From: Beroe forskalii
Lineage: Eukaryota; Ctenophora; Nuda; Beroida; Beroidae
Assembly (NCBI GenBank): GCA_011033025.1
Contig: WFMF01000424.1
Location: 93,837 to 157,836 of the forward strand
Direction of reading: 5' to 3'
Length of the DNA: 64,000 nucleotides
The number at the start of each line of letters is the position of its first letter. Within the stretch, counting starts at the first letter, position 1. This document shows, in pieces, positions 45,101 through 56,900 of the stretch. Under the pieces are notes generated by a model. That model was not told the origin of the DNA and made no database searches. It was given only the letters and a program-made list of their open reading frames with translations. Made by a program: the position numbers and the translations under genes.

Positions 45101-48100
45101 AATCTGATTTTAATAAAAATCAGATTATTAAAATCAAATTTATTTATTAAAATTCAGCTTCTTTCATTTTGTCGCAGAGACTATAATCATCATTAATCAG
45201 TTGCTGATCTTGTACTGCTGGAAAGATCAAAGTCACAACGGAATGGACTGCGAGTGTTTGATGCAAAAGTGGAATTAATATCATCTTTATAAAATTTTAG
45301 AGGGCTGGAAGCCTTGTTCCAATTTTGTGGGTACCTACTATCTCCAAAAGAAAATAATCATCGAGAAAAATGTTTATCAATTTATCGAGAAAAAATTGCC
45401 GATTTGAAGAAAGATCGACCCTGTTGCAAGTCCATTCACTGTACAATCTTTGGCTGATGGGAAAAACATCAACAGATTAAATTTTTCAACTTCCTGTTCT
45501 AAATTGAACTTTCTTGTGCCATATTGCCCAGTTCTAACATGGCGAAAATAGACGTTACAAAAGTATCACGCTGTTTCTATATCTCATATATTTGATATTT
45601 CAAAATATTCACACAGTCAAAAGTTAAGGATGCATCAGGAATTTCTATGGTTTTTCTTTTGAAGATAGCACAGACCCAACCTAAGATGCTGAATTTTTCT
45701 TACTCCATCAAACATTGAAAAAGTCTCCAGTTTTCGTCTTTTCAGACAAATCTGAGAATCATGATCAAAGTACAAAATTGCATGCAAGGATGCCAGCATC
45801 TCCAGCGCCCCCAAAAGAAAAACCATATTTCCTTGATACATGGTATCATAGACTATCATTCACTTCTTTATTTGTCTATAACTGTGGAGTGAAGCCTCAA
45901 AATCCATCGAAGTAACAGTTAGACTAAAGTAGAGTCCACATTTCCCTTTAATATTCTACTTGATACGTTTACCTACTGATTTTATACGGCAAAAGGCTAA
46001 AATGGCATGAAAATTTCAATTTTTGCGTCGTCCACTTCACCTGTACCTATCTGCTGAAGGGTCAAACATGAGACGTGGAGGTCAAATACGATGGATAGAA
46101 AAACAGTTGGATATTCAATTGTTCTGTTTAGGTGTAAATTAACGTTTTTATAATTGGACCCAATGGTGAATTGATGAGATTAGAACGACGATTTGTAGAC
46201 TACTAATCAACATCCCACCAAGATTCCACCCCACGTCCCCAATTCTCCCATCCATCCTATCCCCTCCTCAGGATGATAGCAGAGCGTTACTGCCGTCTCA
46301 AGAAGGAGTACATCCCCATCTTCGTGGAGACATTCCAGGAGAACTTCGAGACGATCCACCGCTTCGAAACGAACAAGTTGCGGAACGTGGCGTGCTGTTA
46401 CGCGCACATGCTCTTCACTGATGCGCTGCCCTGGACGGTGTTCTCTATTATCAGACTCACGGAAAACGACACTACCTCCTCCAGGTATGTAGGTATAATA
46501 TTATAATGGTGAGATGTCACTCTCTCCTGGCGCTGAATCTGATAGTACCGTTGAGTCCTCGACCAATTTTCTGGGTTCCTTTCCAGACCATTATGAGTTT
46601 TTATTTGTTTAAACTGTGTTCAGTGCACTGTACACAGCTGAGTTTCTAAACATGAACCTGGCACAATGTGTTGTTTCTTCCTCAAATCTTGGTTTCCCTA
46701 AGTCGAAAGACTAAAGAGTAATGATTGATAAATTTTTAATAAATTTACAGTAAGCTTCCTTAGAATTTAGATTCAGTACAAGTTTATGTATGTTGTACAA
46801 AAAAAAATAGTACGGTGTGCGTGCCAGTTAAACCTTTGTTTTCACAACCTCTATCCGTGCGATGCATGCTAACCTTGTGCAGTGTATACTGTATGCTCAA
46901 TGAAACCACCCATAATATGCGTTTATTTTGCGTGTATCATGTAGGGGTGTTATAAATCATGGCAGTGAAGTCTGAGGAATTTAAAACTTTACAAGAGTTA
47001 AAACACGCACCTGTTTCCGGTATTCTAAGCAATAATCAAGCATTTTACGCTCTTATAGGTCATGAGTATTTACACGTTTATTTTAGATATTTGTCAAGAT
47101 CAAAGTACCATATTCCTCTCAGCCGTGTGTTTATAAAGATCATGCTGCAAGAGATCGCCAGTCACATGGGTGAGAAGAAACTAACAGAACGCTTTGCTGA
47201 CAAGACTCTTCAGATTTGTTTCCAGGGACTGTTCCCCAGGGACGACCCGAGGAACACAAGGTAATTGTATGTATTGGAGCTACACGAGCATTTTAATTGA
47301 TTGCGTGTTTCTGATGTTCAATGCACACTGAATTACGCTATACAATGACAAGTGTATTCAACAATATACATTTACTTTAGAACTATAGTACGACGCGAAG
47401 TATTGATTATACACAGAGTACATTGTTCACAGAGTACATTTTCACAGAGTGTACTGTGTGTGTACTGTGTGTGTACTACACTCAGTACATTACAACACGA
47501 TGCCTCATTAACAGGTTTGCTATCAACTACTTCACTGCCATTGGGCTGGGTTACCTGACAGTTGATTTGAGGGAGTGGTTGAAGACCGCACCCCCACCTG
47601 CTCCAGCACTACTCCAAGTAGGGGGAGACGATAGTAGTAGCAGCAGTAGTTCCTCGTCTGACTCTTCCTCATCCTCAGGTAACCCCGGAGTGTTATTACG
47701 TAATTATTAGCTAGGGGGAAGAGAGGGGTTTTTAGTGTTTAACTGCTTTTCTTATATTTATCTGCTGTAGGCATGGTCATGAAGGGGTAAGGGGGTGGTT
47801 TGAAATCGACCGAAAATTGATTTTTGGTAATTGATTGGTAATTATGGTTATATATCCTGTTCCAATTATTTTATCATCTCCCTCAGACTCGTCATCCGAC
47901 TCAGAAGACGAGACACAAAACAAAACTCCGAAAGAAAAGAGTAAAGGACCGAAAGAAGATCCAGCTCCAATAGATACCAATCCACAACCCAACCAACATG
48001 CTAACTGGATGCATCCGTCCCGTATGCCTCAATCTGAGAGCAGACGAGAACGGCAAGATGACAGGGAGTCCCATCGGTATGGGGATGCGAACAGACGCGA

Positions 48101-48800
48101 TGACAGGGATTCGAACAGACGCGAAGACAGGGATGCGAACAGACGTCAAGAAAGGGATTCTAGTAGAGAAAAAGGAAGGGATGCAAGCAGAGAGAAACAA
48201 AGGGATTCAAGCAGGGATCGGCGAAAGGAATCAAGCAGGGATCGGCAAAGGGAATCGAGCCGGGATCAGAAAAGGGAATCGAGCAGGGATGGCCAAAGGG
48301 AATCGAATAGAGAAAGAGAAAGGAAATCGAACGCGGACAGAGGAAAAGACTCAAGAGAAAGCAAGGAAGCACCTGTCAAGAGTGATAGAAGAGATTCGAA
48401 TAGAGGTAGCGAAAAGAATCGAGATCGTGACGAAAGGGATTCGAGCAAGACCAAGAATCGAGGAAGAGATCCCTCTGCGAGGAAAGAAAAAGAAAGGGAT
48501 GACACAAGGAGATTGAGTAAGGATAGGGGAAGGAATCCTGATAAACATAGTAGAGGAGAAGCCAAATCAGATAGGAAGCGGTCTCAACCCCGAGACGTTA
48601 GAAGGGACAAAAGCAGTAGCTCCGATGATAGTCAGTCACCGGACGAAAATCGTCGAGGGAAGTCCAATGACAAATCCCGGGGCAAAACTCGCGATGAATC
48701 TCGCGGCAGATCGAATGATAAATCCCGTGATCAGTCTCGAGGAAGGTCGAATGAAAAGTCTTCCAGGAGTAAGAAGTCTCATAAAAGTAGCAGAAGATAA
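36191..48800 (+). CDS. CWC22: Spliceosome-associated protein CWC22, 14 exons
   Basis: CWC22 is needed for pre-mRNA splicing and delivers EIF4A3 to begin exon-junction-complex assembly (family knowledge). Exons: 36191-37188, 37381-37466, 37708-37789, 38143-38310, 38479-39125, 39321-39475, 39638-39922, 41940-42343, 42508-42670, 43046-43176, 46272-46484, 47123-47260, 47515-47678 and 47887-48800. The sum is 4548 nt, in frame, 1515 residues. The core reads [12 protein letters not shown], then MIF4G ([43 protein letters not shown]), then an acidic linker, then MA3 ([44 protein letters not shown]). Both flanks are very long: an N-terminal region with repeated SKTPDM and RHDTP units and an RD-rich block, and a C-terminal RDS/ESSRD-rich tail. 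Human CWC22 is about 900 residues, so the extra length is in these disordered arms. Introns 7 and 10 hold opposite-strand genes. Confidence 0.95.
40148..41485 (-). CDS. UNC93-like major facilitator transporter, intronless, nested in CWC22 intron 7
   Basis: A single 445-residue frame with about twelve hydrophobic helices. UNC93-family features are ETVQNI in the first helix, GYYSEIAKY before helix 2, and [18 protein letters not shown] around helix 4. A long hydrophilic loop (about residues 200-235) follows helix 6, then [17 protein letters not shown], and later [18 protein letters not shown] and [22 protein letters not shown]93 proteins are MFS-fold membrane proteins, some regulating K+ channels or trafficking receptors; a substrate cannot be read from sequence. 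The C-terminus is acidic ([11 protein letters not shown]). The start ATG precedes [10 protein letters not shown], a basic cytosolic N-terminus. The lack of introns inside a host intron would fit a retrocopy, although no poly-A remnant is obvious. Confidence 0.82.
   Translation of the reverse strand: MKLNFCEKKKNVVIACIVMTLCYVALGPAETVQNIALAESSDIALEAGYYSEIAKYVGATLVSLVYHSFYKWAGIKVTALATALLITGLFWTMIWIVNQYVIYLGAFVTGVGSGGMWIIWPMVIINNSDDGQLQWNMGVWFSCVSLGFIIGGLCNYFYFDNVTEISETNRIVIYSVCVAVTLLMALISFFGVSEVSKCKDNGAADEEPMNKETTRKRVVTAKEWFSRMCRLPAFWLLFLPLIYWGFMWGLAIKMLPTALASISHQRDLTPLYTVSLGAAFVVGSVVWTYSTRILGNTISTIITSCLAITAAILCVLVLPKDAASEILEVETIETYITPHAAYGVAIGICIGLSDSGISIIYYSVAGKVYGAEGASLGYSVNNLGFSIFYILSMFAPSLFDLHSYCYLTIGAVLLMCFTLTVLLRKYMSIHEAPHEALDDEDFGIK
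43695..44055 (-). CDS. 12-cysteine exon of an unrecognised extracellular-type protein, nested in CWC22 intron 10
   Basis: A minus-strand exon with a good acceptor (TATATTCCAG) and an in-frame stop, encoding about 120 residues. It has twelve cysteines, spaced as a dense early group ([11 protein letters not shown]), then GHC, LEC, EPC, SQC, DRC, ACC and YC. Charged and aromatic residues dominate the rest. The pattern suggests a disulfide-stabilised secreted or luminal protein, but I do not recognise the family. The upstream exon with a signal peptide was not found. It must end in phase 2 and lie above 44055. A frame starting at an internal ATG near 44029 reads a different frame and is not favoured. 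A decayed inverted copy nearby shows the sequence has been duplicated. Confidence 0.5.
44930..45340 (+). pseudogene. Decayed inverted copy of the 12-cysteine exon
   Basis: From ATGTTGAAGATAGCTGTTCT (about 44929) through GGCTGGAAGCCTTGTTCC (to about 45325), the plus strand matches the minus-strand exon 43695-44055. The copy has an early in-frame stop, indels and a 202-bp insertion at 44999-45200. It is truncated on both sides and not expected to make protein. Confidence 0.7.
44999..45200. mobile_element. Foldback insertion with 11-bp target duplication
   Basis: A near-perfect palindrome, 45040-45200, has about 75-bp arms (outer ends CTGATTAATGATGATTATAG and its complement) around a small AATCAGATT-type centre. 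The insert is bounded on both sides by TTGCTGATCTT (44988-44998 and 45201-45211). Removing it restores the alignment with the related exon, so this is a real insertion. About 41 bases before the left arm are not part of the palindrome. Confidence 0.8.
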
Positions 48801-48897
48801 AAGGACATGTTGCTGGATACGGGATTCCTATTTATTTTTACAGTTAACTGCCATGACAGACGTCTATCATTTTACACCATTCTTACAATTTGTTTTT

Positions 48898-48903
48898 AAT
48901 AAA
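48898..48903 (+). terminator. Polyadenylation signal of the CWC22 gene
   Basis: AATAAA 98 bases after the CWC22 stop codon. Confidence 0.7.
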
Positions 48904-50334
48904 GTTTAACATAAATACTCACTATACAATTCTAATTTGAGTGGGTTCTATTGTTTTCCATTCCCATTTCCCACTACGTTATCTCTTCTAGTAATCTAGC
49001 AGATATAATTTTGCTGTGCCGGGTTATTCATGTATTTGCCAGTGTCACAAAATTTTCCTGCTAAGTACTACTTTTATGGAACACGCATCTTTCAAATATC
49101 TAATTCGTTCGCGCTAAATTGTAAATTATCGCGCGCGCGCAACTACTTCGCGCGCGCGTTCGAACGCACGTATGTAACGTACATATGTATCTGTGACGTC
49201 ATTACAAAAAGAGAAAAAACCCGCGAGATTACTTGTGTATGAATACACAGCACTGGCTTTACTTAAGATCTCGTTTGGTCATGTACTCTATGATATATTC
49301 GACAATAAACACTTTTCTCTGTTCAAAATGATACTAAAATCAATAATAATTTGAATCACTTCTCGCGTACGCCAGTCGCCTATTAGTTCAAATTAACAAG
49401 ATTGGGAAGATTCCCAGAACAATCAAATTGTATCATGTTTTTAAGGCCTTCCTTATTACTTGGATTAGAATCGCTAGTGCGCGGCGCAGTCTACCTATGG
49501 TTTGCACGTGCAGTGTCTCGTTACCTAGCAACGGGTTTTCGGCGTAATTTAACAAAATACTGCTCCACCCCGGTACCCTGCAAAAATTATAGGAATCGAG
49601 GTGGCTTGAAGATTCTGCGGATGTGATGCGTGTTTCATGGAAAAACGTTAGTCCGATTTAAAAAGCATTGTTTTCTGTTTCAACAGATGTGATTTATATT
49701 CCTCTATCATCATGGGATGTAGAGATATCTTGTTGATGAGTTAGAATACCGCTCCTAGTCTCTCGGGCACTTTCTGAGCGTTAAATGAACTTTACAAAGT
49801 CTCAAAATGTGAATATGACTTGTTTAACCACTTTAATTTTTATTTACCAGTCAATCACAGTCTGTAAATTATTCTTTGTTGAATTTTAAGCTTGATATTT
49901 TCTAGGACTGATTAGTTTGGATACAAAAAAGCTCGTTTAGGAGTTGACCGCACTCCTTGGACCATCAGCCGGTTCAGGTCCGCGGCAGTGGGACCCGACA
50001 CAACCCTCAGTTTGAGGGCCATGTCTCTCGGTCATGAAGCTGCTTACCAACTTCAGCTCCATTCCCGAGATGTGGCATTGAGATGTCACAGGGCTGGCAC
50101 GAAGAGTGAAACAGGACTCACTGATTCTCAGCGAGTTTGTGGCAGAAGAACCACGGTTCTTTTGTCGCAAACTCGGTCAGATGAGCTGATCGTGTTTCAC
50201 TCCCCCCACTGTGACCCTGCCTCACGGCAGAATCGTTGGTTGTCTGGTGTCCGAATCTTCTGTCTGTTCATTTTCGTTCCGGGGTTGTGTTGAGAAACAC
50301 AGTTTGGGGTTGTGTTGAGAAACACAGTTTGATA
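48904..50334. other. Intergenic region with CG-alternating palindromes and a GC-rich patch
   Basis: At 49130-49165, two runs of alternating CG (8-10 bases) face each other and could pair or adopt Z-DNA. At about 49937-50260 the base composition rises and both strands show medium frames. One minus-strand frame reads MALKLRVVSGPTAADLNRL and may be an exon, but I cannot join it to a gene. A 25-bp tandem duplication (GGGGTTGTGTTGAGAAACAC) lies at 50281-50330. Confidence 0.4.
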
Positions 50335-50775
50335 TCATTCGATATCGGAGGCGATCTCTTCGATGATGATGATAACATCGCTGGATTTCATCCTCTCATC
50401 CGCTTCAGGGAACTTGGAACAGGTCTGATTCGGTGTGTTGGAAGTCTCTCTTCTCTCGTGACAATGAATGTCCACATCCACAACGGTTTCAATCGTCTGG
50501 GTAGCCGATGTCTTGAGAGTGGGTTTCTTGGTCAACACGTAGCTCTTCAGTCTCCGGTCCATGTGCTCTTGAAACTCAATGTAGCACTGGTCGGTAGCAT
50601 CTTTCATCAGGAAGAGGGTGTCGTTGGATTCTGCGAGTCGGTTCATCATGGTCGCCGAATCGTTCTTGGATCTCACAATCAGGTAGATGAAGAGTCCAAG
50701 TAGTAGGAGTGCAAGCGTGGTCGAGGCCAGGCATAACGTCAAAACGAGGTTAAGCTGGTCCATAGTCGTCAACAC
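50335..50775 (-). CDS. Single-pass membrane protein, unrecognised
   Basis: A 146-residue minus-strand frame without visible introns. Residues 10-33 form one strong hydrophobic segment (TLCLASTTLALLLLGLFIYL), followed by a basic IVRSKND stop-transfer. The rest is hydrophilic, with a possible helical stretch (MMNRLAESNDTLFLMKDAT), a Ser/Thr-rich middle and a terminal DVIIIIEEI run. The short lumenal N-terminus and no signal cleavage site suggest a signal-anchor protein. A second ATG (MDQLNL) four codons later could also start it. No family is recognised. Codon use and frame length make it plausible, but a spurious frame is not excluded. Confidence 0.5.
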   Translation of the reverse strand: MLTTMDQLNLVLTLCLASTTLALLLLGLFIYLIVRSKNDSATMMNRLAESNDTLFLMKDATDQCYIEFQEHMDRRLKSYVLTKKPTLKTSATQTIETVVDVDIHCHERRETSNTPNQTCSKFPEADERMKSSDVIIIIEEIASDIE

Positions 50776-52104
50776 GATTGCAAAGGGTTAGAGTTGATAA
50801 TCAACGTAGAAAGTGTGCGTATAGCAACGTAATCAGAATGTTGTGATAGTATTCTGGAAGGCAAAATACAGTGTAAACGCTTTTATACGCGCGCGATTTC
50901 AGCACGTGCAACAAAATAAACGGTTGTGTTGCCTAGCAACGGTCATATATCGGATACCAGATGTGAAAAAGTCGATTCAGGAAATTGACGGAATATCGGG
51001 TATCCTCGGAGAATTCCTGTGCCATTATTGGGACAAACTTTATCTCGCTCTTTCCTTCTTCTGTGAACGTCTCTTTGTCCATACAATTAATGATATGATC
51101 GAGATATTGTACCTCTAAATATTGGGGATTGAGGGAGGGGTCAAGAACCAAATTGGACTGCACTGGGGTCATTTTGAGAACGCCCCTGAATCGACAAATT
51201 TACGTGAATTTTGTACGTTCGATCGATAAATGTGTAAAAATACGCGCGCGCGCGGTGCGCGCTAGTTTTTCGCGCGGAAAAGATAGTTTTGTGGTCATCG
51301 CGTGCTCCGTCGAGCTCATGCCTAAAAGCGTGAAATTTTCTGAGTCGAAAGATGTTCCAGTTTCTGATTAATTGGTTGTTAACTTACAGGTTATTGTGGA
51401 ATGTCATCTATCATCGGTATGATCAAAATTCGGCATACCAGACAGCTCCAATGTTATAACTTTTCAATTTGTTCCACAGAATACAAACTTCAACGCGTTT
51501 ATGATGCAAGTCGAACACGGGAAGGCGATGTTTGGTGGCCGAGAGTGTTTATAATGAGTTTCTTTCATTCAGTAAATATCACCCATTTCTTTTGAGAAAG
51601 AAATAACAAGGCTGGATGCAGTTTTTCTGTGTAACTCCTTACTATCGACCTTTCCTAGTCGTTCAATACTACGTTTACTTATTCCTGTACAGACTGCTTT
51701 GTTAAGTGAAGGTAAATGTGTGTACCTAAAAGCTTAATAGGTGAAGGAACAAGTGCAACTGCTTATCCGTTGATTTATATTCAAAGCCCAACTTCAAAGG
51801 CGCTGAAAGGCAATTTCCCACACTGTTTTTCAGCTATTCATACGACAAAAGCTGCCAGGGCAACCTGTGAATGCGGGCCATGGTTTATCACACTTATAAT
51901 CACTGAGCTGAGTGCTACAATAGCGTTCTATACCAAAGGAAATGAGTTTCACATTGTCTGTAAGAATTGTTGTAACAGGCCTATACACCAAGAGCTCTGT
52001 GTAACTCATACAGCATCCTGTGAGTGTAGAAGGTAGACCTAACAATTAGTTTCGTCATTATTATCATGGAACTTAAGAATACTAATTAACAAACTGTATT
52101 TATC
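50776..52104. other. Region with low-confidence cysteine-rich frames
   Basis: Alternating CG runs occur at about 51242-51275. At 51830-52035, both strands are open. The minus frame (GCCMSYTELLV to GSFCRMNS) has eight cysteines and an acceptor-like CTCACAG before it. The plus frame also has many cysteines (CECGPW, CKNCCN). At most one can be real and neither has further support. Confidence 0.3.
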
Positions 52105-52292
52105 TGAGTGGGTTATGTTAATTTGCGGTTATTTGAATGGGAAGGGTACTCAAATAATCCTCAAATGATAATCCCTACATAATAACATAATAAAATACTG
52201 AATTTAATCGAGTGGGTTATGTTAATTTGCGGTTATTTGAATGAGAGTGGTAGGTACTCAAATAATCCTCAAATGATAATCCCTACATAATA
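52105..52292. repeat. Direct repeat, two copies of about 80 bp
   Basis: GAGTGGGTTATGTTAATTTG through ATAATCCCTACATAATA occurs at 52105-52183 and again at 52210-52292 with only a small indel. Confidence 0.9.
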
Positions 52293-52417
52293 GCGTGAAT
52301 TACCGGCACAGCTCTCAAAGTGAGATGGTATTATTTCACTATATTGGTGATGTGGGGCCGTGGGGGGGGGGGGCTATACGCCTCTTGTAACAATGTAGAA
52401 TGGCATATATTGTAAGG

Positions 52418-52525
52418 GTGCAGTAGTAAAGTGGAGAGTGGAATGTGACATGAGATTGCTCCCTGATATTGATGTAAAGGTGGTGTTGTAAAGTGGAGAG
52501 TGAATGTGACATGAGATTGCTCCAT
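52418..52525. repeat. Direct repeat, two copies of about 45 bp
   Basis: GTAAAGTGGAGAGTG followed by AATGTGACATGAGATTGCTC is present twice in close succession, beside a run of ten G residues near 52365. Confidence 0.8.
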
Positions 52526-53610
52526 GCTCCCACCTCGCATTATACCCGGGTATTATTAATTCATTAAGTTGCACGTGTCTGGGCATCGTATTGTTTACCC
52601 TCCCTCCCTCCCAACATTCAACATATATTACCACATTCACAAGGGTGCATGGAAATACCATTTCGTTTCATGAGAGACGTTGCTCAAGACAATTCTTGAA
52701 ATTAGGAAGCACCGGATTGATTAAAAGGCTTCTTTTATAGACGGGTATGTGTGCGAGAATTTGATGCAGTCAAGGTGCATCACAGTAGCAAATCACTCCG
52801 TCACAACTTGAACCATGTCTTCGAATGACCTACAAGTACCATCTTTTATTGGTTTGAAATTCCATGGAAGAGTCGAGCTACAGCCCAATTCATGATAGTC
52901 TGACTACGTGACTACTGGAGAATTCACTTAATCAAGCTATTGCTTCTGCTAGCCAAACATTGGGTGTATGTTATATCAAATATTAAAAGGTTAATTAGTT
53001 AGTAATAATGCGACTACGAACCATGATCTAATATAGAAATAATAATTTGCATTTTTATAATGCAGGTACAGCTCTTGGGTCGGATAATTCGCTGAAAAAC
53101 CAACAGATCTTTTAGCTCTGAGTTCTGAGGAGTAACCAATCTCTAATCTCTCATTGAGTTGATGAAACTTTGTTACAAATTATATTGCAGATGTCGCACG
53201 TGCTATGCATAATGCTATTTGCTATTGTGTAAACCTATTCACTAGTGAGCCACGACCTAGGGGCTTAACATCACTATATAGAAATTGTTATGTAGATACA
53301 CATTATGATACCTACAATAGAAAGTTATATTTGTAACAATTCAATCCAATCATTAAATTAGCTATTCGCGCTATTCATGAACAGTGAACACGCCCTGTTA
53401 TTCTCAGCCAAGTGTGATGAGAGATGAATATACAACAGACCTGAACTATCCCGACACCACCGGCTAGCTGGCCAGGGAACTGCGAGGTAGGATTTAGCTG
53501 AGTTAGAGTAGTATTAGTCAGAATCAAGGACTATACACTATACAGCTAAACTTTAAGTCAGATATTTTGACTACTTTTGGTTTATAAATTCCGCATATCC
53601 TGCATGTTAA

Positions 53611-53713
53611 TGAAGTCATCAACTCACCACTCTAACCCCTGGTCATGACGTCATCAACTCACCACTCTAACCCCAAATAATGACGTCATCAACTCACCAC
53701 TCTAACCCCTGAT
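53611..53713. repeat. Three tandem copies of a 36-bp unit with CRE-like sites
   Basis: ATCAACTCACCACTCTAACC occurs three times. Two copies are preceded by a complete TGACGTCA palindrome (CREB/ATF-type site) and the first by a degenerate one. A related unit (TGACGTCATCA...CACCAC) recurs near 55754. Confidence 0.85.
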
Positions 53714-53894
53714 AATGGTCTCACCCTCTCCCGCCTATTGCAGTACCCTGTATTCCTGTACATGCTTCACATTTACATAGAGGGATGAGAAGTAATTGGA
53801 AAAGTGCGTGAGCTGCTCGAAGTGAAACTACTTTTCCAATGTACACCGGCAGTAAAGAAGAGAACTAATTAATTGAAATGTACAGTAAACCAGC

Positions 53895-53981
53895 CACGTG
53901 ACTTTGATCACGTGACCTAGACCACGTGACTAGACCACATGACTTAACCATGTGACCTTGACCACGTGACTAGACCACATG
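53895..53981. repeat. Tandem E-box array, seven units of 13-14 bp
   Basis: CACGTG at 53895, 53909, 53923 and 53963, with CACATG or CATGTG at 53936, 53949 and 53976. Each is followed by AC and a TAGAC- or TTGAC-like spacer. The regular spacing shows tandem growth of one unit. Confidence 0.85.
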
Positions 53982-56900
53982 ACCCTTAACAAGTGTGTGA
54001 CTCCAGTACTTCACACGATGAATGTCATTCTATCACACACACTCAGCTAGCCTTGAGAGCACATTGTTAGCTGTTAATTCATTTGAATGTAGGAGCGTGA
54101 GGAGACCGGTATATATGATTAAGTGTAGTATTCTCTGTACTATGAAACAAAGCGCAGCGTCATCAACCATCCCCTTCTAAAACGTGGTGATTACTTCACT
54201 CTCACCCGTCTACACTTCTAACGCGGTATAAATACTTAAATAATACGTTCTCAAAGTCTTTGCAAAGCACTGGGAGAGGCCAGGGGGGAGGGTTAGTGAA
54301 TAAATCGCTGAAAAATGAGGGTTTACGTAGTACACATTATTTATCCTCTTGCTGGTACAGTAATAAATGTACTTATGAAAATTTAGCAATCGAAGTTGTG
54401 TAGCTTTACAGTTGATTCAAGTTTCTGGATCATGAAAGAATTATGTTATTGCGTCACCCAGGTCTTCTGACAAGCGGCACAAAACCTGTCTAAGGCCAAC
54501 AAAACCTTTAATAAAGAACCTGAATCATTTTTCGGGAGGCATAAAATCGCTTAGACACAGACTTATCGTAAATTACACTGATTATGCATTGCAATCCAGC
54601 CTTAAGTAAAGGCTGGACATTATCCTTATCAGTATAATGCTTAATCGTTAAATACTAACATCAACTGGCCCGCCAGCTGCCTCCTGCAAAATGTAGACAT
54701 ATTACAGACAGGAACTCTAAATTGTCAAATTAAAGGTAGGTCGCTAACACCTGAACAATAGACAGACTGACCCCGCCATATCAGCACTTCAAGTTGTAAC
54801 AATGACGCTTCATAGCAGCAGCAAGCACTTCTGTGTGCGACCACTACAATTGTGTAAACATGTCACTCCAAATGTCGTAGCCTCGTTCAACATTGAACAA
54901 CTGCACTCAAATACTTCTAAAATTTGAGCTTCAGTGCTACTGAACTACTAGCACTACTGGTAGCTGGTGAGTTAGAGACTAAGATTCAATCACTCGTCGG
55001 CCTTGTTGCAAAATGGTTTTGTTTTGGACATTCGTCGATCTAAGTATCTGGCTCATGAAGTAAATTAGTTAACCTATCCTAATTGATCAAAGCTTATGCA
55101 TTTATCGTGTCATTTAAATATTTGGCATTCGGCCTCATCCTCAATTGCATCCTTATTGATACGTGCACTGTATAGTCTGATGGCCGATGAACCCTTGTAT
55201 CTTTAAGTCTTCACCACATTCCCCCTTTCGCAGAAGTTTTCCCGTGTGTAGGAACGTGTGTAGGAACATATCTTCAGATGGTAAACTACACAATACGGTA
55301 ACCCTGCTGAAGAGTGTAAAGCTACACACAATAATAGACTGTGCCTACTTTCTATTGTGCACACCAAGGTGTAGCTCAGTGAGAACCATGATCTCGTGAT
55401 CCTCTGCACTTTCCTGGTGCGTGATCCATGATTCCATGATCCATGGCATATTTTATGTAAAATATCCCACTCATTTTCCTCCTATCATTCGTCACGAGTA
55501 AAGATTTAGCTGGTTCTGAATCAGCAAGTTCATGATGCCCATTCTCACACCCTTAATACACCACCCTTTTACACAAAACCACCGTGTAAACTTTACACAA
55601 CACACCTCACTCCCCTCATTGTTATACCACCCACCGTTAGATGGAATTACTTTTATACCCCGAGAACACATTGTATATAAACAGTGTGCTGTGCATTATG
55701 ATCCCACACAGGCGGTTAAACGTCATCAACACACCACTTTAAGCTATGATAATGACGTCATCACCACACCACTAAACTCCACATTCATCCTAAGCGCGTG
55801 TTATACCGTGTTGCTCTCTTGAGCCCCAGCTCTACCACCCCCATTAAAAGATCTAATGGCAGATGCCGACATTGGGCAGGTGAGAGTGACGTGAATATCA
55901 GGGTTTAGGAAGGGAGCGGTGAAGTGATGCCTCTCATTTCCTAATTCCCGCACACGCACAGACACACGCAGACACACGCACTGTTGTTATTATGATAATA
56001 TGCTGGATGTAATTCTTGTGCAACAAACACGTGGTAATCTGCGGATATTCACATATGATATTATTATCAGCGCGTAGATGGAATCCTGAAATGTAATCGG
56101 GACATGGACCAATAAGTGTCCTAGTTGACGGTCAACTTTCTCTCTGATTGGTCAATAACACAGGGACTTATAGGGGAAGCTGATACGTCACCGACAATAG
56201 TGATATCCGCATAGAAATGTTGCATAATAGTTCGATACTTCGATGTCGATGAAAGAATAAATGCCCAATGTTGCAGGACCACTATAGCACTTGTCACATA
56301 CTGTGACAAATGTCAATTGACAATCATCTCTTGAACTTTGACTTGACTAGTTGTGAGCGTAAGTGACACATCAAAAATCATAAGATCAGAAAATACCGCG
56401 TCAAATTCACCTTGACATCTTGTCAAGGGCTGCTTTGAGCTCTATCCTGAGGTTCAGTGAATCAGTGAGGGGTAAAAATCACTGTCAGTTACTGATTCAT
56501 GTCAACATGTCATTTAGCTCCCATCTTGCTTTTCATGTTGTCAAACATTCGTGCGTCATTTGGCAATCGGTAAATGCTAACATAATATTATCAAATATAA
56601 GATATCCAATAAGATCAAACATTGCCTATTTTGGGAAACATCTAAAATCAGCCAACATTCTTGTCCTTCACGTCAGACATCAGCACAATTTATAATAGTG
56701 ACAGCCAGAATTGCCCCAATTGCCCTAATGGCATTGCATATTTGCAGCTCTCAGCTGCACGCAAAACATATCGAATGATACCGTGTCATGGTCCGTAGCA
56801 AGGAATGATTCCCACGATCTTGCATTGCACACATGGATTGCGACAAAATTGCTGCGACTAAAAAACACAGTTAGAATGATTCCATAACGCATATAATGTG

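Noticed and set aside
46959..47264. Frame of 101 residues starting in CWC22 intron 11
   Set aside because: Only its second half is coding; the exon starts at the CTCTCAG acceptor at 47122 and the first part is intron read-through.
53611..53713. CRISPR-like array
   Set aside because: Only three units, spacers are not unique sequences of constant length, and the genome is eukaryotic.
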